Assembly: GCA_902789665.1 (NCBI GenBank)
Contig: CADAOY010000004.1
Span: forward strand, 372,001 to 436,000
Source of the DNA: an uncultured Lachnospiraceae bacterium
Lineage (GTDB): Bacteria; Bacillota; Clostridia; Lachnospirales; Lachnospiraceae
Length of the DNA: 64,000 bases
Direction: 5' to 3'
Shown: piece by piece, positions 18,154-26,273 of the stretch
Numbering within the stretch: the stretch's first letter is position 1
How the letters are laid out: every line of letters starts with the position of its first letter
Translations under genes and position numbers: made by a program
The notes under the pieces: generated by a model
Database searches by the model: none
The model's input: only the letters and a program-made list of their open reading frames with translations
Told to the model about the DNA's origin: nothing

Positions 18154-21100
18154 ATGAGAGATGTTAATGATCCAAATGTAGTTGAAGACAATGAAAACAA
18201 TCAAAACATTGATAATGAGGATAATCAAAGCCAATATACTGAAGTTGATGATGAATATCTTCGTGGCGGTTATGGTGTCATTAATGAAGAAGATAATAAT
18301 CAGGAACATGAGATTAATTTTGAGAATATCAATATAAATGATCCCGGATTCGTTAACAGAGTAGGGGAAGCAGGAGAAGAGATTGATAACGAAAATTTAA
18401 GAAGAGTTCAGGAAGAAATGGAATATGAGAATAATACTCCATCTCATGAGAAAGTATATGATTATCTTCAGAAACAGAAAGTTTTCGATCATCTTGATAC
18501 ATTTGTTAATCTCGGTATCAGTAAAGATGATTATTTAAAGATGTATAACGAGGCATATGCAGATAATGCAACTGATGAGCAGAAAATTGCATGGGCTTTG
18601 TTTACTTTGGAATATCATCAGGGATTAAACAGATTTTTAACTGAACACTGGAATATAAATCCTGATTCATTTAATTCACTTGATCAGGTAGCAACAATCA
18701 ATAATGCATATTCACTTAACTCAGAAGTTTGTGCCAAGGCTATTGCCAATTGTGGTGGTAATATTCTTGATAAACTTATTGAAAAGGCTTTCTTTGATGT
18801 TCATGACAACTCTTATCAGAGAACAATTGAAGAAAATGATGTTAAATTCCAGAATAATCTGGCTAAATATATCTATTTGTGTGGATTAAAGTATGAATTT
18901 GATAATGTTCATGGTACTGATGAAGAGATAAAAGCCTGGAAGGAAGAGATTCTTAATGAATTATTATCAGATTCTTATGAAAATAAGATTCAGCAGGCTA
19001 AGAATTCAGATTTCTTTAAAAAAGCACTTACCAAATTCAAAAAAGAGAGCGTATATTCTGCAAACAGCGCCAGAGAGGTTTTATCTGAAACTGCAATAGA
19101 AGCTGCTGAAGAGAAGTATAATGATATTTATTATACTTTTGCCATTGGTGTGCAGGATGAAAATGAAAAGCAGGATGTATTAAAAACTGTAGAAGAAATT
19201 GAAAAGATTAAGGCTATATACAGTCCTGTAATTAGCAATGAAGGTGAAGATAAAACATTTAATGAACCTTGTTTCGATACAATGTTTATTAAGAAAAAAG
19301 CGAATCTTTACGGAAGACAAAATAATGTTGTCGGTGATCTTATAAATCAGAGAAAAGAAACTAAGAAGATTGAAAAACGTATTTTTGTTGCATCTCAAGA
19401 GAGACATAATAAGAATAGAAATACAGTTTATCAATTAATGAAACAATTTGCCGGTAAAGAAGATTTAATTCAGGCAATTGATGAGATAATTGAAGCAGAT
19501 ACAAAATATTTAGAGTGCATCGAGAATCTTGCTAATTTAGAGAAAGCTGGTAACCGAGCAGAAAATTTAAAAAAATATGAAGAGTACATGAAAAAATCCG
19601 ATGAAGAAAAGAATGAAGCTGAAATGATGTCGGATCCTGTTCTTTATTTGTATATTAGACGAGAAATTGAGCTTGATAAAAAAACTAAAATCAAAGAGGC
19701 TATTTTAAACAGGTACGATTATAAAGTTTTTGATGAAGCATATGATATATATGCAAATCAGATAAAACCGCTTAAAGGTAGTCCTGAAACTTATAAGAGG
19801 GTTGAACGTGAAGTTACAGAGGAAGTTAATAAACAGGTTGATGAAGAAAACGCAATTAAAGCTCAGGAGCCACTAAGACTTAAGCAGGAAGCTTTGGAAT
19901 ATAAGCAAAGCAAAGAAGCAAACAATATTGAAAAATTAAATGAAATTAAGCAAAAAAGAGCTCAAAGAGATATGGATGAAAAGTCATCCTATCCTCAGCT
20001 TTACAAAACTGTAAATACTAAAAACGGAACAGGATATATATCAAGATCATCAGTTGAAGCAAAAGACCTGATGGTTAAAGATTATGCAGATTATAAGAAG
20101 AAGTGGATTTTATCCAATCAAGAGATTCAAGATTATGATGATGCATTCAACAACTCTATTTTAGATTATGATAATACAGAAAAATCATATACTAAAAAAA
20201 TTGAAATAAATAAGCCTGACAGAAGCGGTAATAAGATTAATTATTTTAAACCTCAGCAAGCAGAAGTAACAGGGCTTATTGAACTTGATGATGTAAAAAT
20301 TGACAGAACTGTTACAAAATTCAAGGAACCTGAACCATTGCCTCCAATTCCGGATCAGTATTCACTTTCTGAGCCATATATTTATGCTGCATGGATGTAT
20401 GCCAATATTAAACCAAAGGTACTTTTCGGAACAGCTGAATATGACAGAATTAATAATGATTTAAAACAGCTTCACGATGATATTATTAAAACTGATAATT
20501 CTCAGTTGTCTAATGCATATTATCTTCCTAAGGCCAGATTAATTTTAGCCAGAATGAATCATTATATTGACAGAAAGAATGATGCAAAAGATAACAATAA
20601 TGGCAGAGAGTCAGATAATGCACGAATAAGAAGAGAAAATATAACTGCGGCAAGAACAAATATGAGAAGTGCCATTATCGCGATGGAGAAAAAAGCCGGT
20701 GTTAAATATACTGCAGCTGAAAACCTTCTTGCAGATTTGACTGTTATTAAAGAACTTACACGTGAAAATAATGATGATATCAATGCAATTATTTCAGATC
20801 TTGAAAATAATAATAAGGCCGATGCTTTAAGGAAGATGAAAGCATTCATTGATAAATACTACGAGATTTATAAAGGCGAGAATGGTTATCCATTCAGACT
20901 TAAGGATGATGAAAATGGTAAGGATAGAATTCCTTTCTCTGAAACATCAAGATATTATAAATCTGTTTTACTTGGTTTCCAGAAACTTGGAGATGAATAT
21001 TTAACAGAACTTTCGAAAGATAAACCGGACAAGTTCTATGATTTTAAAATTGAAATGATGCATGATAACAAGGATATTCTCAAGCCTGTTGATTACTCTA

Positions 21101-21912
21101 AAAAATATGGTATTACTCTTATTCCGGAATCATATGAGGCCGAAATTAAAATAAATAAGTGTAATACTTTAGAGGATTATGCGAAGCAGTTTGAGAAGAA
21201 TTATCAGGCTATGGTTGATATGGCTAGTTTTAAGCACTTAATAGCTTATAGAGATCGTATAATTAATAAAAATAATATTTACAATCCTGATGCTATTATT
21301 ACTTCTCTTGAAAGAAAGGCATTGCTTGAAAATGCTTTGTCAGCTATTTTCTTAAATGAATTAGACAAGAATAATAAGGCTCATGGCATTAATGCACCAT
21401 TTGATTTTGAGGCAGTTGAGCAGCAGAGAATTAAGTTTATAAGCGCAATAAAGAAGTCTTCACTTTCAAATAACCTGGCTTCTCAGGTTGCCAGATATTT
21501 TGACCTTAGCGAAAAAAATGGGGATATGCGTGATGAAATGGAATATATACAAAATCGTTCAAATGGCCAAAAGGTTATAATCAAGGATCTTGAAAACTTT
21601 AATAAACTTATTATGGCTCCAGCCCTTAAGGATGGAATGAGGAAAAACATTAAAGATTTTGATGCCATGGTTTCCGGTGCGCAGAAATATGATAAGGCAA
21701 AGGGAGAAAACCTTATTAAGTCAATTGATTATGATTTAAAGGTTTCTAAAGCTTTAAAAATTACCAATGATATTGATGGCGTAAATAATGTTATCAAGTC
21801 TGCTGAAATCAAAGGTGAGAAATTGACTGACAGTGCAAAGAAGATGCTTGATGCTGTTAAGGCAAGAAAGAATCAGAAAACAATTGAACCAACCAAAGGT
21901 ATCAAGTTATAA
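18154..21912 (+). CDS. 1252-residue orphan protein of unknown function
   Basis: I do not recognise this protein. It begins after a strong AAGGAGG site and ends at a strong terminator, and no other gene shares its unit. The first 80 or so residues are rich in Asp, Glu and Asn and look disordered. The rest is highly charged and helix-rich, with a likely coiled coil at about residues 545-610 (Glu/Lys/Gln-rich) and a Pro-rich hinge near residue 725 (EPLPPIPDQYSLSEP). There is no signal peptide, transmembrane segment, P-loop or clear catalytic motif, and cysteines are few. Upstream, TTGCAC at 18060 has only a poor -10 match. A large scaffold, a spore or stress structural protein, or an effector exported without a classical signal are all possible. 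Confidence 0.85.
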   Translation: MRDVNDPNVVEDNENNQNIDNEDNQSQYTEVDDEYLRGGYGVINEEDNNQEHEINFENININDPGFVNRVGEAGEEIDNENLRRVQEEMEYENNTPSHEKVYDYLQKQKVFDHLDTFVNLGISKDDYLKMYNEAYADNATDEQKIAWALFTLEYHQGLNRFLTEHWNINPDSFNSLDQVATINNAYSLNSEVCAKAIANCGGNILDKLIEKAFFDVHDNSYQRTIEENDVKFQNNLAKYIYLCGLKYEFDNVHGTDEEIKAWKEEILNELLSDSYENKIQQAKNSDFFKKALTKFKKESVYSANSAREVLSETAIEAAEEKYNDIYYTFAIGVQDENEKQDVLKTVEEIEKIKAIYSPVISNEGEDKTFNEPCFDTMFIKKKANLYGRQNNVVGDLINQRKETKKIEKRIFVASQERHNKNRNTVYQLMKQFAGKEDLIQAIDEIIEADTKYLECIENLANLEKAGNRAENLKKYEEYMKKSDEEKNEAEMMSDPVLYLYIRREIELDKKTKIKEAILNRYDYKVFDEAYDIYANQIKPLKGSPETYKRVEREVTEEVNKQVDEENAIKAQEPLRLKQEALEYKQSKEANNIEKLNEIKQKRAQRDMDEKSSYPQLYKTVNTKNGTGYISRSSVEAKDLMVKDYADYKKKWILSNQEIQDYDDAFNNSILDYDNTEKSYTKKIEINKPDRSGNKINYFKPQQAEVTGLIELDDVKIDRTVTKFKEPEPLPPIPDQYSLSEPYIYAAWMYANIKPKVLFGTAEYDRINNDLKQLHDDIIKTDNSQLSNAYYLPKARLILARMNHYIDRKNDAKDNNNGRESDNARIRRENITAARTNMRSAIIAMEKKAGVKYTAAENLLADLTVIKELTRENNDDINAIISDLENNNKADALRKMKAFIDKYYEIYKGENGYPFRLKDDENGKDRIPFSETSRYYKSVLLGFQKLGDEYLTELSKDKPDKFYDFKIEMMHDNKDILKPVDYSKKYGITLIPESYEAEIKINKCNTLEDYAKQFEKNYQAMVDMASFKHLIAYRDRIINKNNIYNPDAIITSLERKALLENALSAIFLNELDKNNKAHGINAPFDFEAVEQQRIKFISAIKKSSLSNNLASQVARYFDLSEKNGDMRDEMEYIQNRSNGQKVIIKDLENFNKLIMAPALKDGMRKNIKDFDAMVSGAQKYDKAKGENLIKSIDYDLKVSKALKITNDIDGVNNVIKSAEIKGEKLTDSAKKMLDAVKARKNQKTIEPTKGIKL

Positions 21913-21923
21913 GTAATTTTGGC

Positions 21924-21954
21924 AAAAGGGCCTGCTTTAAACAGGCTCTTTTTT
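21924..21954 (+). terminator. Rho-independent terminator of the 1252-residue protein gene
   Basis: An 11-bp stem (AAAAGGGCCTG with CAGGCTCTTTT, one G-U pair), a 7-base loop and a run of six T. It lies 12 bases after the stop codon. Confidence 0.92.
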
Positions 21955-21963
21955 GTGCGAAGA

Positions 21964-22055
21964 GGGTGCAAGTGCAGACTTGCTTGCAAGTATATGTAAC
22001 AGCAAAATAGACCGTGCACACTTGTGTGCTAAGGTATAATTTGCTGTTTGCACCT
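21964..22055. other. Candidate structured RNA or DNA element (nested inverted repeats)
   Basis: The ends GGTGCAA (21965-21971) and TTGCACC (22048-22054) are inverted copies. Inside, AACAGCAAA (21998-22006) pairs with TTTGCTGTT (22040-22048), continues through short pairings at 22011-22013/22033-22035, and closes on GCACA-CTTG-TGTGC at 22016-22029. A separate 5-bp hairpin lies at 21978-21991. Together they form one branched fold in a region with no reading frame of note. Whether it is transcribed is unknown; the terminator just upstream means it would need its own promoter or read-through. Confidence 0.45.
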
Positions 22056-22058
22056 AAC

Positions 22059-22091
22059 GGACATCGAGTAGGGTCCCCCTACTCGATGTTC
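22059..22091. repeat. 15-bp hairpin with 3-base loop
   Basis: Arms 22059-22073 and 22077-22091 are complementary over 15 bp with one G-U pair; the core 13 bp are exact. Only three T follow on the + strand and no T-run follows on the minus strand. It is therefore a strong hairpin but a poor intrinsic terminator, and may be the 3' end of the preceding structured element. Confidence 0.6.
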
Positions 22092-22110
22092 TTTGGATAA
22101 TCAATGGAAA

Positions 22111-22155
22111 AGTAGGAAGAAGTAGGAAAAAGTGGGATAAAGTAGCATAAAGTAG
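22111..22155 (+). repeat. Tandem 10-bp repeats, MraZ-box-like
   Basis: Five units in exact 10-base register begin at 22111, 22121, 22131, 22141 and 22151: AGTAGGAAGA, AGTAGGAAAA, AGTGGGATAA, AGTAGCATAA and AGTAG. Each is preceded by A-rich bases, so the shared core is AAAGTRGG. MraZ, the conserved regulator of the division and wall cluster, binds tandem TGGG- or AAAGTG-type repeats at 10-bp spacing in the bacteria studied. No mraZ, rsmH or other division gene lies nearby here, so this is an operator-like array without its usual gene. Confidence 0.6.
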
Positions 22156-22255
22156 TACCGCCCGGGTTATTGATGATAAAACTTTCATAAAGTAATATTT
22201 AATCAGGACATATGTAATTTTATAAAAACAAAACCTTTCATAATATCCTGAAAAT

Positions 22256-22356
22256 CAAGAACCCGGGATTAATACTTGAACCTAAACCGAATCTTTTTTC
22301 ACATAATTTCTTTATTGGTTTTGTTTATTTAAGATTACATGAATCCGGGGTTCTTG
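22256..22356. repeat. Spaced 15-bp inverted repeat
   Basis: Arms 22256-22270 (CAAGAACCCGGGATT) and 22342-22356 match as inverted copies with one mismatch, 71 bases apart. A second inverted pair, AATCTT at 22290-22295 and AAGATT at 22331-22336, is nested inside. The right arm ends about 40 bases before the PilZ promoter. It may be a regulatory fold, a small non-coding mobile relic, or part of one longer untranslated RNA with the elements upstream. Confidence 0.5.
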
Positions 22357-22396
22357 TTTGACGGGATGCTTAATATTACAAATACCATAATTTTAC

Positions 22397-22426
22397 TTGT
22401 TTATATGGACTATTTAATGTTATAAT
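22397..22426 (+). promoter_or_regulatory. Promoter of the PilZ gene
   Basis: TTGTTT at 22397-22402, an 18-base spacer, and an extended -10 (TG at 22418-22419, then TATAAT at 22421-22426). The gene starts about 30 bases downstream. Confidence 0.7.
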
Positions 22427-22457
22427 TACATATATCTGTAATTTTATGGGGGCAATT

Positions 22458-22796
22458 ATGGAAGATAGAAGAAAAAGCAGAAGAATTGAATTAGAAGCAA
22501 AGATTATGGTTAAGAGACTTGATGCTCCGGAACCTGAAGAGATAGCAATCGAAGTTTTCGATTTATCCAAGACAGGTATTGGCTTTAAGTGCGAGAAGGC
22601 ATTAACCATCGGCGCTGTATATGAAGCATCCTTAACCATCTGGACCAAGGAAGTAATTCATGCTTTTATTGAAATAGTAAGAATATTTAAAGATGATAAT
22701 TCCTTTAATTACGGTGGTGTATTCATTGGTATGCCAGAGATGGATATGCACAGAATTGAAACATATGAAACCGTTATGGAAGAAACCAATAAATAG
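22458..22796 (+). CDS. Small PilZ-domain (c-di-GMP-binding) protein
   Basis: A 112-residue single-domain protein. The two PilZ signatures are present: the basic cluster EDRRKSRR (RxxxR at R4/R8 or R5/R9) and the D35-x-S37-x-x-G40 motif in FDLSKTGIGF. Both contact c-di-GMP in characterised PilZ domains, so binding is likely. I start at ATG 22458, which has a GGGGGC ribosome site; an in-frame ATG at 22446 lacks one and would only add four residues. There is no output domain, so it probably acts on a partner. It is a single-gene unit with its own promoter and terminator. Confidence 0.88.
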   Translation: MEDRRKSRRIELEAKIMVKRLDAPEPEEIAIEVFDLSKTGIGFKCEKALTIGAVYEASLTIWTKEVIHAFIEIVRIFKDDNSFNYGGVFIGMPEMDMHRIETYETVMEETNK

Positions 22797-22813
22797 TTTA
22801 TGATTAGGTATTT

Positions 22814-22840
22814 AAGCCCTGATTTATATCAGGGCTTTTT
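22814..22840 (+). terminator. Rho-independent terminator after the PilZ gene
   Basis: A 10-bp stem, 22814-22823 with 22828-22837, loop TTAT and a five-T run. Confidence 0.92.
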
Positions 22841-22887
22841 CTATTGTGATTAAGCTTTATTTATTTAGTAAAAGTGTCCAAAATCTA

Positions 22888-22916
22888 TTGTAAAATCAAG
22901 GTTTTTTTAGTAAAAT
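22888..22916 (+). promoter_or_regulatory. Promoter of the EF-G paralogue
   Basis: TTGTAA at 22888-22893, a 17-base spacer and TAAAAT at 22911-22916. Just downstream, GACTATGGGT occurs twice (22918-22927 and 22932-22941), spanning the expected transcription start. Confidence 0.7.
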
Positions 22917-22979
22917 AGACTATGGGTGGTCGACTATGGGTTACAATTTATCGGCCAATAATAATTGGGGAGGTTTTAT

Positions 22980-25070
22980 ATGAATATTTATACTACAGAC
23001 AAGATTCGTAATGTGGTTCTTTTGGGACATGGTGGAGCTGGTAAGACATCACTTGCAGAAGCCATGGCTTATCTTGGTGGCCTTACATCTCGTATGGGCA
23101 AGATCGCAGACGGCAACACAATCAGTGACTATGGTAAAGAAGAGATTAAGAGACAGATTTCAATATCTACTTCTTTAATTCCTATTGAATGGAATGATTG
23201 CAAGATTAATATTCTTGATACTCCTGGTTTCTTTGATTTCGTTGGTGAAGTTGAAGAAGCAGCAGGCGCAGCTGATGCAGCCATTATCGTTGTTTCAGGT
23301 AAGGCTGGTGTTGAAGTTGGTACCGAAAGAGCATGGGATATATGCGAAAAGTATAAATTACCTAGAATGTTCTTTGTAACAGACATGGATATTGATAATG
23401 CTTCATACAGAGAAGTAGTTGAAAAACTTACAGAATTATATGGCAACAAGATTGCTCCTTTCCATCTTCCTATCAGAGAGAATGAGCAGTTCGTTGGATA
23501 TGTTAATGTAGTTGGTGAGAAGGGTTATAAGTGGGATGGCAAGGATGCTGTTGAATGCGAGATTCCTGCAGCCAACGTAGAATATCTTAATAAGTATAAG
23601 GATATTCTTAATGAAGCAGTTGCTGAAACATCAGAGGATCTGATGGAAAGATATTTTGGCGGTGAGACATTCTCAGAAAATGAAATCAGAGCAGCTCTTC
23701 GTACATCTTTCGCAGATAATTCAATAGTTCCAATTTCCATGGGTTCAAATACACTTTGCCGTGGTATTTATACACTTCTTGATGATATTATTAAATACTT
23801 CCCTGGCCCGGACAGCTGCAAGGTTGCCGGTGTTGATCTTAAGACAAATGAAGTATTCCAGGCTGATTATGATTTCTCCAAAGCTAAATCAGCTTATATC
23901 TTCAAAACAATCGTTGACCCGTTCATTGGTAAGTATTCACTTATTAAGGTTAATTCAGGTGTTCTTAAGACAGACGACCTTATGTATAATGATGAGAAGC
24001 AGGTTGAAGAGAAGATTGGTAAGATTTATGTGCTTCAGGGAAATAAGCCTGTTGAAGTAAAAGAACTTCATGCCGGTGATATCGGAGCACTTGCCAAGAT
24101 TACTGCTGCGAGAACAGGCAATACTCTTTCAACAAAAGGTCATATCATCAGATATGGTAAGAATGAGATTTCAAAGCCTTATACATATAAGAGATATCAT
24201 GTTGTTAATAAGGCTGATGTTGATAAAGCATCCCAGGCACTTCAGAAGATTATGCATGAAGATTTAACAGTTAAGGCTGTTAATGATTCAGAGAATAAGC
24301 AGATGCTTCTTTACGGTATTGGCGATATGCAGCTTGATGTTGTTGTTAGCAGACTTCTTAATGAATATAAGGTTGCAATTGAACTTACAAAACCTAAGGT
24401 TGCATTCAGAGAGACAATCAAGAAGAAGAGTGATGTTGAATATAAGTATAAGAAACAGTCAGGTGGACATGGTCAGTATGGTCATGTAAAGATGCGTTTC
24501 GAGCCTTCATATGATTTGGAGAAACCATATGTATTCGAAGAAGAAGTAGTTGGTGGAGCAGTTCCTAAGAACTTCTTCCCGGCTGTTGAGAAGGGCTTAC
24601 AGGAAAGCGTTGTTAAGGGACCTCTTGCAGCATATCCTGTAGTTGGTGTTAAGGCTGTATTATATGATGGTTCTTATCATCCGGTTGACTCTTCTGAAAT
24701 GGCATTTAAGATGGCTACAATTCAGGCATTCAAGAAAGGCTTCATGGAAGCAGGCCCTGTACTTTATGAGCCAATCATGTCACTTAAGGTTACAGTTCCT
24801 GATAAGTGCACAGGTGATGTAATGGGTGACCTTAATAAGAAGAGAGGCCGTGTACTTGGAATGAATCCTGTTGGCGGCGGCAAGACCTGTATCGAAGCTG
24901 ATATTCCTATGATGAGCTTATACGGATATTGCACAGATCTTCGTTCCATGACAGGTGGTAGAGGCGATTTTGAATATGAATTTGCCCGCTATGAACAGGC
25001 TCCATCAGATATTCAGGATGCTGAAGTTAAGGCAAGAGCAGATAAAGTTGCTGAAAATGCTGCTGAATAA
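22980..25070 (+). CDS. Elongation factor G-like translational GTPase (FusA2 type)
   Basis: A 696-residue EF-G paralogue. The G1 loop is GHGGAGKTS (residues 16-24) rather than the AHIDAGKTT of true EF-G, and the G3 DTPG is intact. The NKxD guanine-specificity position reads TDMD (134-137). The later EF-G domains (domain IV SGGHGQYGHVKMRFEP, then VGGAVPKNFFPAVEKG) are complete. I start at ATG 22980 because GGGGAGG lies 6 bases before it; the TTG at 22965 sits inside that site. This paralogue group is widespread in Firmicutes; its exact step in translation is not settled. It is monocistronic. Confidence 0.9.
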   Translation: MNIYTTDKIRNVVLLGHGGAGKTSLAEAMAYLGGLTSRMGKIADGNTISDYGKEEIKRQISISTSLIPIEWNDCKINILDTPGFFDFVGEVEEAAGAADAAIIVVSGKAGVEVGTERAWDICEKYKLPRMFFVTDMDIDNASYREVVEKLTELYGNKIAPFHLPIRENEQFVGYVNVVGEKGYKWDGKDAVECEIPAANVEYLNKYKDILNEAVAETSEDLMERYFGGETFSENEIRAALRTSFADNSIVPISMGSNTLCRGIYTLLDDIIKYFPGPDSCKVAGVDLKTNEVFQADYDFSKAKSAYIFKTIVDPFIGKYSLIKVNSGVLKTDDLMYNDEKQVEEKIGKIYVLQGNKPVEVKELHAGDIGALAKITAARTGNTLSTKGHIIRYGKNEISKPYTYKRYHVVNKADVDKASQALQKIMHEDLTVKAVNDSENKQMLLYGIGDMQLDVVVSRLLNEYKVAIELTKPKVAFRETIKKKSDVEYKYKKQSGGHGQYGHVKMRFEPSYDLEKPYVFEEEVVGGAVPKNFFPAVEKGLQESVVKGPLAAYPVVGVKAVLYDGSYHPVDSSEMAFKMATIQAFKKGFMEAGPVLYEPIMSLKVTVPDKCTGDVMGDLNKKRGRVLGMNPVGGGKTCIEADIPMMSLYGYCTDLRSMTGGRGDFEYEFARYEQAPSDIQDAEVKARADKVAENAAE

Positions 25071-25092
25071 GTAAAACTCAATAATTGTCAAT

Positions 25093-25125
25093 AAAGGCTG
25101 CATACTTATGTATGCAGTCTTTTTT
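25093..25125 (+). terminator. Rho-independent terminator after the EF-G paralogue
   Basis: A long stem, 25093-25105 with 25110-25122 (13 pairs including one G-U), loop TTAT, and T-run to 25125. Confidence 0.93.
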
Positions 25126-25126
25126 C

Positions 25127-25155
25127 TTGATTTTTACGCGTATTTTTAGTATAGT
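25127..25155 (+). promoter_or_regulatory. Promoter of the plsX-acpP-rnc-smc-ftsY operon
   Basis: TTGATT at 25127-25132, a 17-base spacer and TATAGT at 25150-25155. It abuts the preceding terminator. The 74-base leader contains a small ATGCC/GGCAT inverted repeat; I see no FapR-type palindrome. Confidence 0.7.
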
Positions 25156-25229
25156 TATAAGGTATGTTTAATATCTGTAACTATGCCTAAAAATAGAAAT
25201 GGCATGATTTTTACTAAAGGAATGGTATT

Positions 25230-26249
25230 ATGAAAGACAAAATTAAAATTGTAATTGATGCCAGTGGTGGAGACAATGCACCTGGTGAAATCATTAAGGG
25301 TGCTGTTGAAGCATTAAATGAATGTGAAAAACTTGAATATATCATGGCAGGTGATGAAGAGAAGATTAATGCAGAACTTGCCAAATATACATATCCAAAG
25401 GAAAGAGTGGAAATACTTCACTGCTCAGAAGAAATAGAAATGGGCGATCCACCGGTAAGCGCTATCCGTAAGAAGAAAGATTCTTCAATTGTTAAGGGTA
25501 TGCATGTATTAAGAGACGGCGGCGCAGATGCCTTTGTTTCAGCAGGAAGTACTGGTGCCATTTTAGTAGGTGGTCAGATTATTGTTGGAAGAATTAAAGG
25601 TGTTGAAAGACCACCATTGGTTCCGCTTGTTCCTCATGAACATGGCTTCTCATGTATTGTAGACTGCGGCGCAAATGTAGATGCAAAGCCATCTAACCTG
25701 GTACAGTTTGCCGTAATGGGTACCTTATACATGAAGAATATCATGGGTGTTGAGAATCCTAAGGTTGGTATTGTTAATATTGGAACAGAAGAAGAAAAAG
25801 GTAATCAGCTTGTTAAAGATACATTTCCACTTCTTAAAGCCTGTCCTGATATAAATTTTGTTGGCTCAGTTGAAGCCAGGGATATTCCTAAGGGTGTGGT
25901 TGATGTAATCGTGTGCGATGCTTTTGTAGGTAATGTTATTATAAAGACTTATGAAGGCGTGGCATCAACACTGGTTCATGCAATTAAAGAAGGAATGATG
26001 AGTTCTTTTACCGGAAAGATTGGCGGTGCTTTGGTGAAGAAGCCTCTTAAAGAGAAGTTAAAAACTTTTTCATCAGATGAACAGGGTGGAGCACCTATGC
26101 TTGGTCTTAAAGCGCTGGTAATGAAGGCTCATGGAAGTTCAGATGCTTATGCATTTAAACACGCTGTTTTATCCTGCGTTAATTTTGTAGAAAAGGATGT
26201 AACAGGCAAAATACAGGAAGCTTTATCACATACTGATATAGTTTCATAA
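25230..26249 (+). CDS. plsX: Phosphate acyltransferase PlsX
   Basis: PlsX converts acyl-ACP and phosphate to acyl phosphate, the donor for PlsY in phosphatidic acid synthesis. The 339-residue protein has the family's IVIDASGGDNAPGEII start, DPPVSAIRKKKDSSI, FVSAGSTGAIL, VDCGANVDAKP and CDAFVGNVIIKTYEG motifs. It acts peripherally on the membrane. It opens the conserved lipid/cell-cycle operon with acpP. In many relatives rpmF and a DUF177 gene lie just upstream, but here rpmF is 12 kb away. Confidence 0.96.
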   Translation: MKDKIKIVIDASGGDNAPGEIIKGAVEALNECEKLEYIMAGDEEKINAELAKYTYPKERVEILHCSEEIEMGDPPVSAIRKKKDSSIVKGMHVLRDGGADAFVSAGSTGAILVGGQIIVGRIKGVERPPLVPLVPHEHGFSCIVDCGANVDAKPSNLVQFAVMGTLYMKNIMGVENPKVGIVNIGTEEEKGNQLVKDTFPLLKACPDINFVGSVEARDIPKGVVDVIVCDAFVGNVIIKTYEGVASTLVHAIKEGMMSSFTGKIGGALVKKPLKEKLKTFSSDEQGGAPMLGLKALVMKAHGSSDAYAFKHAVLSCVNFVEKDVTGKIQEALSHTDIVS

Positions 26250-26273
26250 AATTAGGGAGATTGATGTTATAAA

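Noticed and set aside
22059-22091. Intrinsic terminator
   Set aside because: No adequate T-run follows on either strand, so I list it only as a hairpin.
22111-22155. Plasmid- or replication-type iterons
   Set aside because: No initiator gene, AT-rich unwinding element or DnaA boxes were seen nearby, and the 10-bp unit is shorter than typical iterons.
22397-22457. c-di-GMP riboswitch upstream of the PilZ gene
   Set aside because: The leader from the promoter to the ATG is only about 30 bases, and no GEMM-type conserved segments occur in the longer spacer.
22980-25070. Ribosomal-protection tetracycline resistance protein
   Set aside because: The G1 loop and domain IV fit the FusA2-type EF-G paralogue, not TetM/TetO, and it has no mobile context.
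25156-25229. FapR operator in the plsX leader
   Set aside because: No 17-base FapR-like palindrome is present, only a short ATGCC/GGCAT pair.
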